From assembly GCA_000934385.1 (NCBI GenBank), contig KN880467.1, positions 1 to 64,000 on the forward strand: a DNA stretch of 64,000 nucleotides, in the 5' to 3' direction. The DNA comes from Cylindrobasidium torrendii FP15055 ss-10. Taxonomy: Eukaryota > Basidiomycota > Agaricomycetes > Agaricales > Physalacriaceae. The notes below the pieces were generated by a model, which did not search any database, was not told where the DNA came from, and saw nothing but the letters and a program-made list of their open reading frames with translations. The translations under genes were made by a program, and so were the position numbers. This document shows positions 33,330-44,779 of the stretch, piece after piece (positions within the stretch are counted from its first letter, which is position 1; the number at the start of each line of letters is the position of its first letter).

Positions 33330-33620
33330 CAGGACTTGACGGGCACTGTGCTGGAGTCGCTGTACGCTTAAATACTATATTTCGCTGCGTGCGCTGATGC
33401 TATATGCTGTATTGAGCCGCTCTGGAAGACGTCAAGCATTGCATAATCATTGATGTATTCAATCGGCTACCTACAGGATACGAGGGGGTATCGCTGGCTC
33501 CCGCAATTTAACGACTTACTGTACACTATAACTTTCATCTTCCTTCCTTGCACTTCGGAGTTTCACACTGCACGACCAACCACCAGTCTGATTGACACTG
33601 AGTAGCTTTGTAGTCATAGC
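33330..33620 (+). repeat. Remnant 3' flank of a lost third X copy
   Basis: Matches the X1/X2 3' flanks in order: a GCCGCTCTGG word, CTACxxxxxGATACGxGGGTATCGCT, a run resembling CATCTTCCTTCC, and the strong match ACCACCAGTCTGA then TGACACTGAGTAGCT. The X coding part is absent. Position, just upstream of Y2, equals that of X1 next to Y1. Confidence 0.6.
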
Positions 33621-33807
33621 ACGGCGTTGTGAATTAAAGGGAACATCGCTCTTGCGTATGTGTATGATAACATGAAAAGATTTAGCTCACTTCTTCACGG
33701 ACCACATCTACGCCGCACAGCCAAGTAGTATGCACAATCAAATTCTATAACTACGCAGTCTACAAGAGTCTACATTCGCTTGAATATCCAAAGTCAACCG
33801 AGATTCT

Positions 33808-34832
33808 CTATGTCGATTGACCTTCTACCTTCGCATCGTTCGCTTTCTCTGCCTGGTACTTTGCCGCCAACTCCTTCTGCTCTGCAATCATCTTGTTTGT
33901 ACCAAACGCCATCAAAAATACGTCAACTGCCGCACAAAGAATGTGGTACCCTTCGCCGAGGCGCTCTGGAACCTCCTCGCTGCTCATCATGAACGTTAGG
34001 AGTGGCTTTCCGTGCTTCTTAGCGAGCGCTTCGACCTGCTTGATGAGCGCGCCAGCCTTCTCTTGGGATCCACCGCAGTCGAAAGTCAAGTCCATGCGGC
34101 CAATCACTGGGTGAACTAGTCAGCAAGAAAGACGTATGAGTTATAGACAATACGCACTGATAGCGTCCACTTCAGGATTCAGCATGATTTCCTCTGCGTT
34201 CTCGCATCCCTTGATGCTCTCGATTTGAGGAATAATAGCAACATGTTCGTTCGCGACTTGGAACCATGTCTTGCCTTCTGGTGCGTCCGTTTGGCCACCA
34301 ACTGGAAGAACTAGAACACACTTTCAGCATGCACAAAGCTATACCAGTATGCTCGAGAACGTACGGGCAAATGGTGGGTACGAGCGGTGACCAACTGGCG
34401 GGAACTTGGCGGCGTTCACACTTGCTTGAACTTGCTCTGCAGTCTCGGTATGTGGGATAATCACACCACCCGCACCGGCGTCGATAGTCCAGGCAATCCA
34501 TTCATGGCTGTGTGTTGGTACGCGCACAATGGGTATCGACTTCCCACGGCCATAGGCGCGCACAGTTTGGATCTTGGGGTCGGTAAGTTTTTGTGCGTAT
34601 GAAGACAAGGACGCCCACAAACCATTTCGGAAAGTAGAGTCGCGGAGAACGGCGTATGTTCAGCGTCGATACCAATCCAGTCGGCGTCCGTCGCGGCGAA
34701 GACCTTGGCGACGTCGAGTGATGGCAGACCGACGAAGGCGCCGAACAATGCCGTGTTGGCGGCATGCGCATCGCGGATGGCCTGACGAAGGTTGGGCGGT
34801 TGGCGTTGGTGGAGAGCGTTGTAGCGTTCCAT
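33808..34832 (-). CDS. HpcH/HpaI-family aldolase
   Basis: Four exons (34832-34623, 34572-34365, 34310-34158, 34106-33808) give 870 nt, 289 residues. The start MERYNALHQR is chosen because the extra 21 codons upstream are Pro/Thr-rich and unlike the family. Family marks: FGAFVGLPSLDVAKV, DWIGIDAEHTPF with the metal-binding Glu region, IPIVRVP, DAGAGGVIIPHTETAEQ, IPQIESIKGCENAEEI and IGRMDL. The family cleaves or makes 2-oxo-3-hydroxy acids with a divalent metal, releasing pyruvate. In fungi it serves in sugar-acid or aromatic breakdown. Substrate unknown. Confidence 0.85.
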
Positions 34833-36089
34833 TTGGATTGTATAAGAGCTTCTGTGGGGGGTTGTAGTGAGGAAAGGGCACTGGGCAGGAGTCAAGAAGA
34901 TGGTGGGAAGGAGAAAGAGGGAAAGCCTTTATAAAGCTCAGTAATGAAGCCGTTGGTACGTGTACCACGATAGCGCCCCTGTTCGCTGACCTGAAGAACA
35001 GCATTGGTCATGGTCATGGTACACTCGACGCGCGTCCTCCTGTTGCCTCCAGTCACCGTTCGTGACAACCCCACTTGAATGGCAAGGTATTATTATCGCA
35101 ATAATAGGCAGTCAAACACAGGTCAGACACTGTCAGACATTTGAGATACGCTCAGGGTTCTGATAACGGTCAGCGCGGAGATGTGAGCTGAGTTCAGTGG
35201 GGTGTCCTTACGATGATGGGAGCGCAGTTGTACGCGGCAGAGCGCTCACAAACCGAAACATTGCGATAAAAGAAACCGGGCAGTGATAGTCCAAGAAACT
35301 TACATACAAAAACAAATCCAAGTCTCTGAGCGCTGGCCGTCCACTGCCGAAGTCACTCTGCGCAAACTCTTGCCGATCCTCATCGTGGTCATGTTCTGTT
35401 TGAGGCTGCAACCGAGTCTGACTTTCCTTCAGGATTTTCTGGCAATCCCGTACTTGACGGCCCCCGCTCATCTATATGTTACCGAGTGGGCGGGGTGTGT
35501 GAAAACCCTGGTCATCAGGCTAGGATTTGGTGGGCACTGGCAGGCGCAAACACGCCGGATCGCCTTTACTTCAAACTCGAGCTAGGGTCTCCCTGCAGGT
35601 TAGGTGCACTGCGTGTTCGAGCCAGGGAGGAGCAAATGTAATATGCAAGTGCGAGGATGAGTATGGTGTTTCGGGAGCCATGACGGTAGCGCAACGGTCA
35701 GCGCGCACATTTCAAACCGTGCACATAAAATTGTCAAGGGCTTCGACATTCAACACTGCACACCAAGTTAATACTTGTTCCTAGCGAAATCCATTATGGT
35801 GACGCACGGTCGCAATCGCAGCAGCCACGCACATAGACAATTGCAAGTGTGGGCGACGCTCGACATAGGTCTCGATTTCCATTTAGTAAGACTGTGTCAG
35901 TCTAGTATGGGCGCCTTGATAGCGGTGAGGTTCAATGAGGTATGGTAAGAGGTTTCTTCTAACGCATTTGATGGATCAGATTCAAGGTTTGGGTCGCCAG
36001 CGTATTTTCATTTCGCAAAGTTGTGGCTATCATTGAAGTAGACTCGTATACCCTTCTTGCATACGATGGCTCAACCCAGTTTATGAATT
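34833..36089. other. Spacer with a tRNA-like segment, no clear gene
   Basis: Frames up to 100 codons occur but lack conserved features. At about 35682-35706 there is an A-box-like GGTAGCGCAACGGTCAGCGC, the D-arm sequence of a typical tRNA. A weak B-box-like GGCTTCGACATTC follows about 45 bases later. The stems of a real tRNA cannot be formed. Confidence 0.35.
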
Positions 36090-36916
36090 TCAGCAGCAGC
36101 AATCCTTCTGCACCATCTCTACGTGACCAAGGGTGTCCCACTAGAAAATATCAAAGGGAATTTGTTAGAGTGCAAAGAACATGGTACGTACGGTCGATGC
36201 AAAGTGGCCGAAGAAGGCTCCAGTCTACCTCATTGAGTCAGTATTGCTCACACATGGGAGACAAGAACGCGTACACCAATCGCAAAGAGGATACCGCCAT
36301 TGTAGTACATCGCAAGCAACATGATCATGTACCCGCCGCAGAATTGGAGGAAGTAGAGGAAGCTTCGGATGAGTTGCTGGATGAGGGTCGGCCTGGAAAA
36401 CGGGGATCAGCATGATGGATAGGTTGCCAGTGGATGGCGCGCGCGGAGTTTCTTTGCATACCTGATGGGCACGGTCGTCGTGGCGCTCGAGCCGCTGAGA
36501 ACCTTGACATCGCTTGACGATTCCATGGCAGTCTGGGCCGCGGCGCGGACAGTGTGCTGCTTGACTAGGTAGCGGTCGTATTCGCGAGAAGCGCGGCGGA
36601 CCCATTCAATGAGCTGGACAAGAAAGAATACGCCAATGACCGAGCCGGCGTACGCGCCTACGAGTGGTCAGAGCACCTATGATACCAGGGAGATAGGTGT
36701 ACTTACCGACTGTCTTGACGTGCCATTGGTCGGAGATGAAGCACGCATCGACAGTGTTCCTTGTGTAGTCGTTAGAGCACTCAAGGACGCCTGGGATCAG
36801 ACGCACCAGTTCCACAGCATAGAGATTTTGCAACCGCCGCCCATGCTCATGCTATCCATTCCAGAAGATGTAGAGTTGCTCATCGAGCTCGAATCACCCA
36901 TGTCCATGCCTTCCAT
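36090..36916 (-). CDS. Ctr-type copper transporter
   Basis: Six exons (36916-36807, 36759-36707, 36657-36462, 36392-36275, 36224-36192, 36140-36090) join to 561 nt, 186 residues. The N-terminal extracellular part is Met-rich (MEGMDMGDSS, MDSMSMGGGC), then MLWNW. The first membrane helix is GSVIGVFFLVQLIEWV and a cytosolic loop follows. The second helix carries YMIMLLAMYYNGG, which fits the essential MxxxM motif. A glycine-rich third helix (AIGTGAFFG) matches the GxxxG packing motif. The tail ends KDCCC, a Cys cluster that passes Cu(I) to chaperones. It should form a homotrimer in plasma or vacuolar membrane. No clear copper-response element was seen upstream. Confidence 0.88.
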
Positions 36917-37992
36917 GCTTGTCTCAAGAATGAGTCGATGTCTGAAGATGATTCCTGAGGGTTCGGAGGCCTGTCGACGAGGAGAAGTGGGCAGAAAAAT
37001 GGATTTTTATTCCAATTGCTTTATTATTTTCTACATGTCTACGCAAACAGTGCCTCTGCCGAGTGCGGCAAGCAAAAATAGAGAGGAGAAGCTCAGTCAG
37101 ATCGATACGGAGACAAGTTTTTAGGCAAGGGACGAAAACCATGGGTCGAGAGCAAGCTTGGCAGTTGTCGTGGGCCAATAAGATCTGCGCGTCGTCGTCT
37201 GGAAGGGTGCCAAGGTGTTTCAGGAAGCGATGGGAAGGAAGAAGTCGGATGGGGAGGGGAAAATGACAAAGCTGAGAGGTGGTCAACACGGAGCAAGCGC
37301 CAGGCAAGGAAATCGATAGCCGATTGGTGGGGAGGATCTGGGAGGGCAGGCTAGAAAATGAGGGGTTTTGGCGATGTAGTGGGCGGTGGCGGGGTGTAAG
37401 CGAGGCCGTCCAGCGGAGGTGTGGGAGTAATATGCGACGACGAAACCTTGCTTGGGCAGCAGCGCGCTTGGTGAAATTTCCGTAAACCCAGGCAGTGACA
37501 ACCAATAGAAGAAAGCCTCCAAATGAGCGTAGAATGCGAACTGCAAGTCTGAGTGACCACTGATTCTGGGCGAAAAAAGGTGGAAGGCAATGGGGGCAAG
37601 GGAGGAAACACGAATGAGGCAATTCCGCGCCTTTTTATAATGCGGCAAATATGCGGCCACGTGAGCGCAAATAGCCGATTGTTGGTCCGCAATCAATTTC
37701 GATCGGTGCCTTCGGATTTGTGTGGCGCTAAGCCGCCCGTGGGCCGTCGGTCGCCCAACGGATTGTACACAGCCCATGGAGAGGTTTGTCTTTTCCCTTC
37801 CTTGTTCCGTCTTTTGGCGTCGGTACCGACGGCCTGCAAGCGTCAATGTTACTGCAAGTGACATCAGGATTTGCGCGCCAATCATATAGAGTTCAGGGTC
37901 AACATTCCGTTTGGCCGAAGATCCTTCATAGCCTTGTGCTTCCTTTCCTTCCCCCATTCCCAGCAACTTCAGCACATTCGAAGCGTACAGCG
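36917..37992. other. Promoter region shared by Ctr and Zn2Cys6 genes
   Basis: A 1.1-kb divergent spacer. A 258-codon minus frame (37283-38059) runs across the first exon of the Zn2Cys6 gene and has no recognisable domain, so I treat it as chance. No other gene seen. Confidence 0.4.
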
Positions 37993-40900
37993 ATGGCTCG
38001 AGACCAAGAAAACGCATCCATTTCTGCCACCAAGAAACGACGTGTTGCACGCGCTGCATGCGACACTTGCAAACGTAGAAAAGGTAAGCTTGGCGTCAGG
38101 TTGCAAACCCTGGTTAACAAATGATACAGTGAAATGTAAATTCACGAACAGTCCCCCGTACTCATTTGACCTTATTGTGAAGGTGATAGCGAAGACATGC
38201 CTGGTAGACGCTGCACAAACTGTGCGAAAGCCAATCTTCCGTGTACTCAGCTCGACCCGCAGGTGCGTCGCCACAAAATCTATGGTTCTTAACTGCTCAC
38301 GCATCCCTACACAGCTTATGGGACCCGCTCAAGGGTAAAGTACGCCGAATAGTATGGTATGCTTCTATCTCATCTACATTTCTTAGCCATATTCGCCGCC
38401 TAGAAAAGCGGATCGAATTGCTCGAACTCCTTTTCTCAAAGGTAAAAACCCAGGCTCCCGTTGTCACCAAATGCCGTCGCTGAACATCGCAGCTCCTCCC
38501 TAGTGTGAACTTGGAACGCGAACTTGAAGCTTTAGACCTAAGTCAAGGCTCGCCGTCCTCGAGCTCGGATACTCCTGCTGGACGAAGCAACTACGATGAA
38601 TCAGTCGCCGATTTAAGCGACAGTATCAATACGTTGTATGTACAAGACGACACAAGTCAGCAATTCTTTGGGAAATCGAGGTCAGTTCGTCATTGCCGTT
38701 GGGAAACATGCCTCACACCCATTCGGTGGCTTACCGTCCGACCCAGCGGATTACATGTTATCTCTCCCGTTCTCCGCCAGAAGCTGCAGTCATTGGGCCA
38801 GGATCCTACAAATCCCGCAACCATCGCAAAGTTTTTTCAACGTCGGAAAGATAATCTGGACTTGATGAAAAACCCGGTGCGTATCCGTGTTGCTCATGCG
38901 TGTATCTCTGTCATCCTCCACCAACGTCGGGAATAATGTCTAATCGTGCTGCGCCTCTACTTAGTGGCCTTCCCAAGCGTGGTCTTTGGATACCTACAAT
39001 GTCAACCCCGAATACACCTTTCCTGACGACGACCTGATACCCAAGTTACTCAACGCCTACTTCACCCATCAAAACTGCTTTCTTCCGCTATTACACAAAC
39101 CGACATTCGACAGAGCAGTTGCAGCGCAGCTACATGTCTACGACCATAGATTTGGCGCCATTGTCATGATGGTTTGCGCTTTGGGCGCTCGCGACTGTAT
39201 CGACGACCCCCGAGTCTTTATTGACGGGAAAGGCGCGGCGGGCTATAAGTGGTTCTATCAAGTGGCATTGGTCGACCGTAACCGCAATAGTCCGCGGCTT
39301 ACCACGTTGACCGAGATGCAGACTTACGCCGTGCGTTACACCGCAGTGTATGTATTATTTATCAATGCTGACACTCTACTAGTTACTACTGGGTTACTTG
39401 CAGTACATTGGAGCATGGACGAGCACCTGGGCGCAGACTGGCCTCGCGCTTCACCTGGCACAGGAGGCCGGCGCTCACATCCGAAAGACGGCCAAGCCAA
39501 CCTTTCAGAATGAATTATGGAAACGAGCGTTCTGGTGCCTACTTTATTCAGTGCTCGTGATGTTGACGCTCGTCTGACTCATTGGTAGGGTGATATTCTT
39601 CTTTGAAGCAACTGCGGCTGTGTCGACTGGGCGTCCGGGAACATTGGCCTACGAAGAGTAAGCCAGAGTCTTTCCTTTCCTGGACGCTTCTCCGAGCCCT
39701 TCTTTCACTAGGTTTGACCTTGATTACCCGATTGAGTGTGATGATGAGTATTGGAGCTCGTCTTCAGACGCAAGCCTCGACTTCTGCCAGCCACACGACA
39801 AACCATCGGTCATATCATTCTTCGTTGTCTTGCTCAAGTTGCTGCAAATTCAGGGATGCGTGAAGAGGGTCGCGGTACGGTCCTCGAGCTCTCTACGCTC
39901 GGGCTTAACTCACGAGACGTAGTACAAAAGTCGTCCATCGCTTCTCTCCAGTATTCGCAACGTACCCGAAACTGAGATTGTCGCTAATCTCGACACCCTA
40001 CTTCAACAATGGAAAGAAGACATTCCCTCTCATAGTACGTTTGGTTGTCTTCATTGTTATTTCAATGGATGCCGACTCTGTAGTTACCTGGGAGCGTGCA
40101 CCCCAACCTCTTGTACCAGACAAGCGAATATCGCTCTTCCGTGACCAGCGCGCATTTCTCCTCATATCATACAGCTATACACGTATCCTGCTTCATCGCA
40201 CATACATTCTCGATATCATGGACGCCTCACAGCTCAGGAAGAACCCAAGCTCAATAATATGCGCCGAGGCGTCGTATGCTGCTCTTGAGGCGTATGTGTC
40301 GGCGCGAAATACAGCGGTACAGGAGAACGCACAAGTTTTAGTACGTATATTACTCGTTTAGCACCTCATCTCGACCGAGGCTGACTGAATTGGCAGAGTG
40401 GTGTGAACGCTGCAAGCCTCGGCATGCTATTCCTCGCATTCGGGAACGGGCCGCTCCCACCAGATGCCATGCAAAAGTTCGACGCGACACTCAGTGTGTT
40501 GAAGGAAGTTGAGAAAAGAACGTCTCCGGCCGGGTTTCTACGGTGAGTTAATTACTGAAAGCATACAACCAAGTACTAAGAAACCTTAGGGACATTATGA
40601 TCGATTTAGCTTATGGGTCTGGAGAAGGCGGAAAGCCCAGTAGCCTTTCGAGTCAACACACCAATGCAGACGCACATTTGACAACACCTACGACCGCGCC
40701 GCAGGCTTCAGCATCCCCAAAGGGCCTATCGTTTCCTGATTCCACGGCGCTATATCCTCATAGAAGCGCAGAGCAGGCAGCTTCACAGCTGGCATCCCAG
40801 GCGGCATCGACCTTGGCGGCGCAGGTAGCGTTGACACTTGCGCCTTCAGCTTCAGCGTCGAACTCGTACACTTCGCAGCCCTTTTCCACCAGCAATCCGG

Positions 40901-41271
40901 AATTTCCGGCAAACTCCACGCATACCAATAGTTCGTACGTTTGGCCAGAAAATGGGACTCAGTCTGCGAGCGATACCGGCGGGTATGCAGCGAACCCGTT
41001 CGAGTTTGTCGGAGAGGCTTCGCTTGGTGATTCTTCGGGTTTCCCTATATGGGATGAGACCTCTGAATCGATTGAGCGAGTAGCGAATTCGTGTGCATAT
41101 CCCAGGGAGGCGTTTGGAGGTGTCCGTGGCGGCGTCGTGAGCGGTGGTGGGGTCGCGTTCGACTCTGGGGGCGAGTCGGAGGATTGGACTTTCTCTGACC
41201 CACGGAGATGGACATATAGAAATCCTCAGGATCATGCGAGCACCGATACATATGATGACTTGTTTAGATAA
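37993..41271 (+). CDS. Zn2Cys6 transcription factor
   Basis: A nuclear regulator with many exons, from MARDQENASISATKKRRV at 37993 to DDLFR and stop at 41271. The binuclear zinc cluster is split over three exons: ACDTCKRRK / VKCKFTN / RRCTNCAKANLPCTQ, giving all six Cys. A short coiled-coil linker (YVESLEKRIELLELLF) follows, the usual dimerisation part. The middle holds the fungal transcription-factor domain: LLNAYFTHQNCFLPLLHKPTF, GARDC, then GRPGTLAYEEFDLDYPIECDDEYW after splicing. The last exon (40597-41271) is Ser/Ala/Gly-rich and ends in an acidic stretch. Targets are unknown; it lies divergent to the copper transporter, which may be coincidence. Several internal exons are unresolved. 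Confidence 0.8.
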
Positions 41272-41951
41272 CCACTACGAACTTCATCCGCGCGTGGAGT
41301 ACATACTGTGAAAATACAATTGGAGAGGCCCGGATGGCCATGTATTGCCAGCTCACGTTTCGACTTGAATATGCCGGGGTCTTTTATCATGGACCGTAAT
41401 GTCTACATTGTCTTTCGCAATGAATGGCGGTCTCTTTGTGTTGATGTGGCGTATTGTCCTAATTCGGTCAGCCATAACAATGGCGATCGGTTTGGTCATG
41501 GTTGTTGATATTACAAAGACTGAAATTCAGATTCCGACAAATCCCGCTAGTCACGGCCCGTTTCTTTTTACCCCCATCTCGTCGCCACTTTGGCCACTCG
41601 GACATCAAGATGCGGATACCTGGGAGTGTTTTCACCAAGGTGAATATCTATCTTACAACGTAAATTCAAGAAATTCTAATGATTGTATCCAACGAAGCCG
41701 TTCACAAAACTTGGGCTGTATAGACACAAACAGCACATCTTAAACAGGCCCGTTGAGGTGCAGACCGCTTTCAAATTCCCTTCATTGGCTTACAGTGTCT
41801 TCAGAGCGTACCACTCAAGAGTATTGATATCCTCAAAATTGGATGTCAGTCGTTCCCTGAGCCATTCTTTGACGGTCCAGGGTCGACCGTCAATAAAGGT
41901 GGTGCATACAACGACCAAGACCGAGTAACAGCCCTCCTTCTCCTTGCCATT
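41272..41951. other. Spacer and unresolved 5' part of the next gene
   Basis: From about 41790 a plus-strand frame is open into the next CDS without an ATG (residues such as DGPGSTVNKGGAYNDQDRV). The true first exon probably lies in this stretch, but I could not identify it. Confidence 0.35.
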
Positions 41952-43037
41952 TTGAGATGTCGCGCCATTTCCGAGGACATCCCAGACGACGTTGAATTCG
42001 ACGTCCTATTCCACGAACTCGACGATGTTTTCCACAAGACTATTACCAGTCAAGAATTACTTGCTATCCCCTTCACATTTCCGTCACTCTCTGCACTTTT
42101 CGACAGCAGCCCAGTCCTCTGGAAGGTCCTCAAATGTCTGATTGACCACAGCTATTTCAATATAGACCTGTTCGGGACAGAAGAACTTATGGCAATCCAT
42201 CGTCCCGACGAGTCGCCTTCACTGGGTGGCATCGATGTCTACGACTTCGAACCCGGAGAGGAAGACGAGTATGATTTTGGAGATACCACGGGATACTACT
42301 TTGCATCTTCAGACACCGACGAAGATGAGGCCATGGAAGGCCCGTACGATGACCATCCCGGGCCCGCGGGAATGCCTATCGACGAAGACGACACAGACGC
42401 GCACGGAAATCTCTGCTGGCACAAACGTGCGGGGTGGGATGCCAGGCTGAAAGGAGACATTGGATTCTTCGCGTCTGACGATGGATTCATTGCTCTCGAT
42501 GAAGGCGTTTGGAGGGAAATGCGTTCCATAATCTCTGCATTCAAGCCAGTGTGCCGTTCCGTGGCACCACTGGAGCCCGAGCAGCATACCAGGAATGTTC
42601 CTTTATGGTTTTTCAAAGGAGATGCGGTGGTCGAGCGCTGGCACAAGAAGATGATGGCCGGTGTGCCCCCCACCGACGTTGTGCTGCGTATCAAACTTCA
42701 GGACCATCGCTCTCGAGCGGAGGCTGGCAACATCCTGCGCTGCAAGGACGCAGTATCTGAGATCATGGACCATGCAGAATGTCAGAGGCAAAGATCGCTT
42801 GCAGCTATGCACACAGCGACATACAGACACGTCGCAGTGTGTGCTAGTCGATTGTTTCGTGTTATGAAAGAAGGCGCGGCAAAAGATGAATGTATGGAGG
42901 AGATTGACGATATTCTGTACTTGAACAGGTCCGGGCAAAGGGGACAGGCTGCGATGCGGATGCGTGCATTTACCACTGCATCGAAGTGGTTTCCTCCGCA
43001 ATCGCGGTCATCTCTTCAACATAGTCTTGAAATTTGA
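41952..43037 (+). CDS. Uncharacterised acidic protein (5' end uncertain)
   Basis: The open frame of 361 codons begins here at a TTG, and no credible start codon precedes it, so this is probably the main exon of a spliced gene. The first 90 residues are helical. A long acidic stretch with Asp/Glu/Tyr (around residues 95-150: EPGEEDEYDF, DTDEDEAMEG) is followed by a Trp-rich region (CWHKRAGWD). The C-terminal third is basic and helical. I recognise no family. The length of the frame and steady codon use favour a real gene. Confidence 0.45.
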   Translation: MRCRAISEDIPDDVEFDVLFHELDDVFHKTITSQELLAIPFTFPSLSALFDSSPVLWKVLKCLIDHSYFNIDLFGTEELMAIHRPDESPSLGGIDVYDFEPGEEDEYDFGDTTGYYFASSDTDEDEAMEGPYDDHPGPAGMPIDEDDTDAHGNLCWHKRAGWDARLKGDIGFFASDDGFIALDEGVWREMRSIISAFKPVCRSVAPLEPEQHTRNVPLWFFKGDAVVERWHKKMMAGVPPTDVVLRIKLQDHRSRAEAGNILRCKDAVSEIMDHAECQRQRSLAAMHTATYRHVAVCASRLFRVMKEGAAKDECMEEIDDILYLNRSGQRGQAAMRMRAFTTASKWFPPQSRSSLQHSLEI

Positions 43038-43949
43038 GTACATTCAGATATCCACATCAAGCAGTTGTAGTGTCGTCGAGTACTTTGCTCGACATATCAT
43101 TTGTTTTGTCTGAATAGCATAATTATTTAACATCAAAGTTATAGGCGCTGAGCGCACTACAATAGCAAGCGGGGCGTCACGACGTCACTGTCCTGTCACT
43201 ATCGATGTTGCGTTTGATACGATCGCGGACTCCCATCCTCTTTCTCTTGACCACCACTCCAGGACGCAAACATCTGGGTATTGCAAGCAGCCTCTGCGAT
43301 GAGTCTCCGTCGAATTGGCGATATAGAACATGGTCGCGAAGATACGCAAGCCAAGCAAGCACTCAAGCTCTAGACTTGAACGCGCTCCGGGATTGACACA
43401 GTAATCACCGCGTCTCTTTACCATACGAAAACATTATTCGGACGACACCGTACCAGGCTGGACAGCTGGATTGGGGGTTGAATGGGCTCTGCCGACATGG
43501 GGTGCTGGGTAACATCGATCTGGTGCGTGTTCTTGTAGTTCACCGTTCAGACTTCCCACTTAGTGACTTCAAGATGAGCTTGGGCGCCAAGAATGCAAAG
43601 CTACCTCAGATGTCTTTTTAAATGCAACCTACGGCCGGGACGCCAACACACGCCGGTTGGACATCTATCTTGATCGGACTCCACGACTCAGCAGCAATAG
43701 TGCGTCTACACCATTCCCACCAACTCATCGAGCCAACAGCTAGCACCTCGCTCTCAAACCACGATTTAACCAATTTGCGCCACGGCCCACCACCATTACC
43801 GACGCGACGCTGATCTCCGGCCGGGCCGACTGCCTTATCTAACTGTCTCGGGTGGAAACTTCTTAACCGCAAACTAGCGACTCTGGTCTCCAGCACATCG
43901 TCTTACCATTCACTCTCGACTTTTTCCACCCTCGCCCTTTCTCAAAAAA
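43038..43949. other. Gene-free spacer
   Basis: Frames below 95 codons only, none with family features. The last 100 bases are the promoter of the F-box-like gene: pyrimidine-rich, followed by an A7 run at the start codon. Confidence 0.4.
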
Positions 43950-44779
43950 ATGCCGTCGCTCCCCCTTGAACTCGAGGCTGAGATTTTCGAACTCGCTGGT
44001 CGCGCCCAGGTCAAAGAAATCCCCCGTCTGATGCTGGTCGCGAGGAGGGTGCATTATTGGTGGGCAGCTTCACCATATTCTCACACTCAATGCTCAAATC
44101 TGCCAGGCTAGAACCCATTCTATATGCTTGTGTCATTATTGGTGGGAACTATGCAACATCCAATCCGGATGCCTCGCTCGACTGCAACGTCTTCAATCGT
44201 ACCAGATACCCCCGCGGTGTAAAGCGCCTCTGCCTCACATTCCACGCAAAACCGGAGCCGTCCCTCCCATTCATGCGGCACTGCAAAGACATACAATCCC
44301 TCGCCTGCTGGTGTCCGTCGCAGGAGGCCGTCGACCTTATCCCCACGTTTCGCGCTCTCCATACCTTAAGCATCTCGGCCGACAAATTCAAGGCTCTTCC
44401 AGGGATGCCTACCCTCACGCGCCTGGAGCTCATCGTGCTCGAGCCACTATCGAATTTCGACATCTCCATGCACCCGAACATCACCCATCTTGGCTTCCTG
44501 GACTTCCCCGGCAAGTCGACCTACAGTTTTGTCCCACGCCTACTACGCGACGAGCTGAAGCTGCTCTATGTGCTCTACTATTATTGGACTGACGAAATGG
44601 AGATGGACCTGTGGGCCAGGGATAGCAGGGTAGTCCTCATGTCGCGGACGGAAGTGAAATACAATGCGCTCCTGACATGGCGCGAAGATACGCTCTGGGA
44701 TGCGGCGGAAAAGAAACGGGATGCAAAGCGTGCTCGTCCCAAGGTGCGTCGCATATATGCGCTGTTTACGTGTCGCTAA
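43950..44779 (+). CDS. F-box-like protein
   Basis: Two exons, 43950-44059 and 44107-44779, give 783 nt, 260 residues. The N terminus MPSLPLELEAEIFELAGR...PRLMLVARRVHYWLEPILY is a short F-box-like motif of the kind common in agaricomycetes. It is followed by leucine-rich segments (FRALHTLSISADKFKALPG, MPTLTRLELIVLEPL) that suggest irregular repeats for substrate binding. Its F-box and architecture differ from the gene at 5072-7392, so it is another family. It could be an SCF adaptor, but substrate and function are unknown. Confidence 0.7.

Noticed and set aside
37283..38059. 258-codon minus-strand frame
   Set aside because: It overlaps the first exon of the Zn2Cys6 gene, lacks any domain and has an improbable residue composition.
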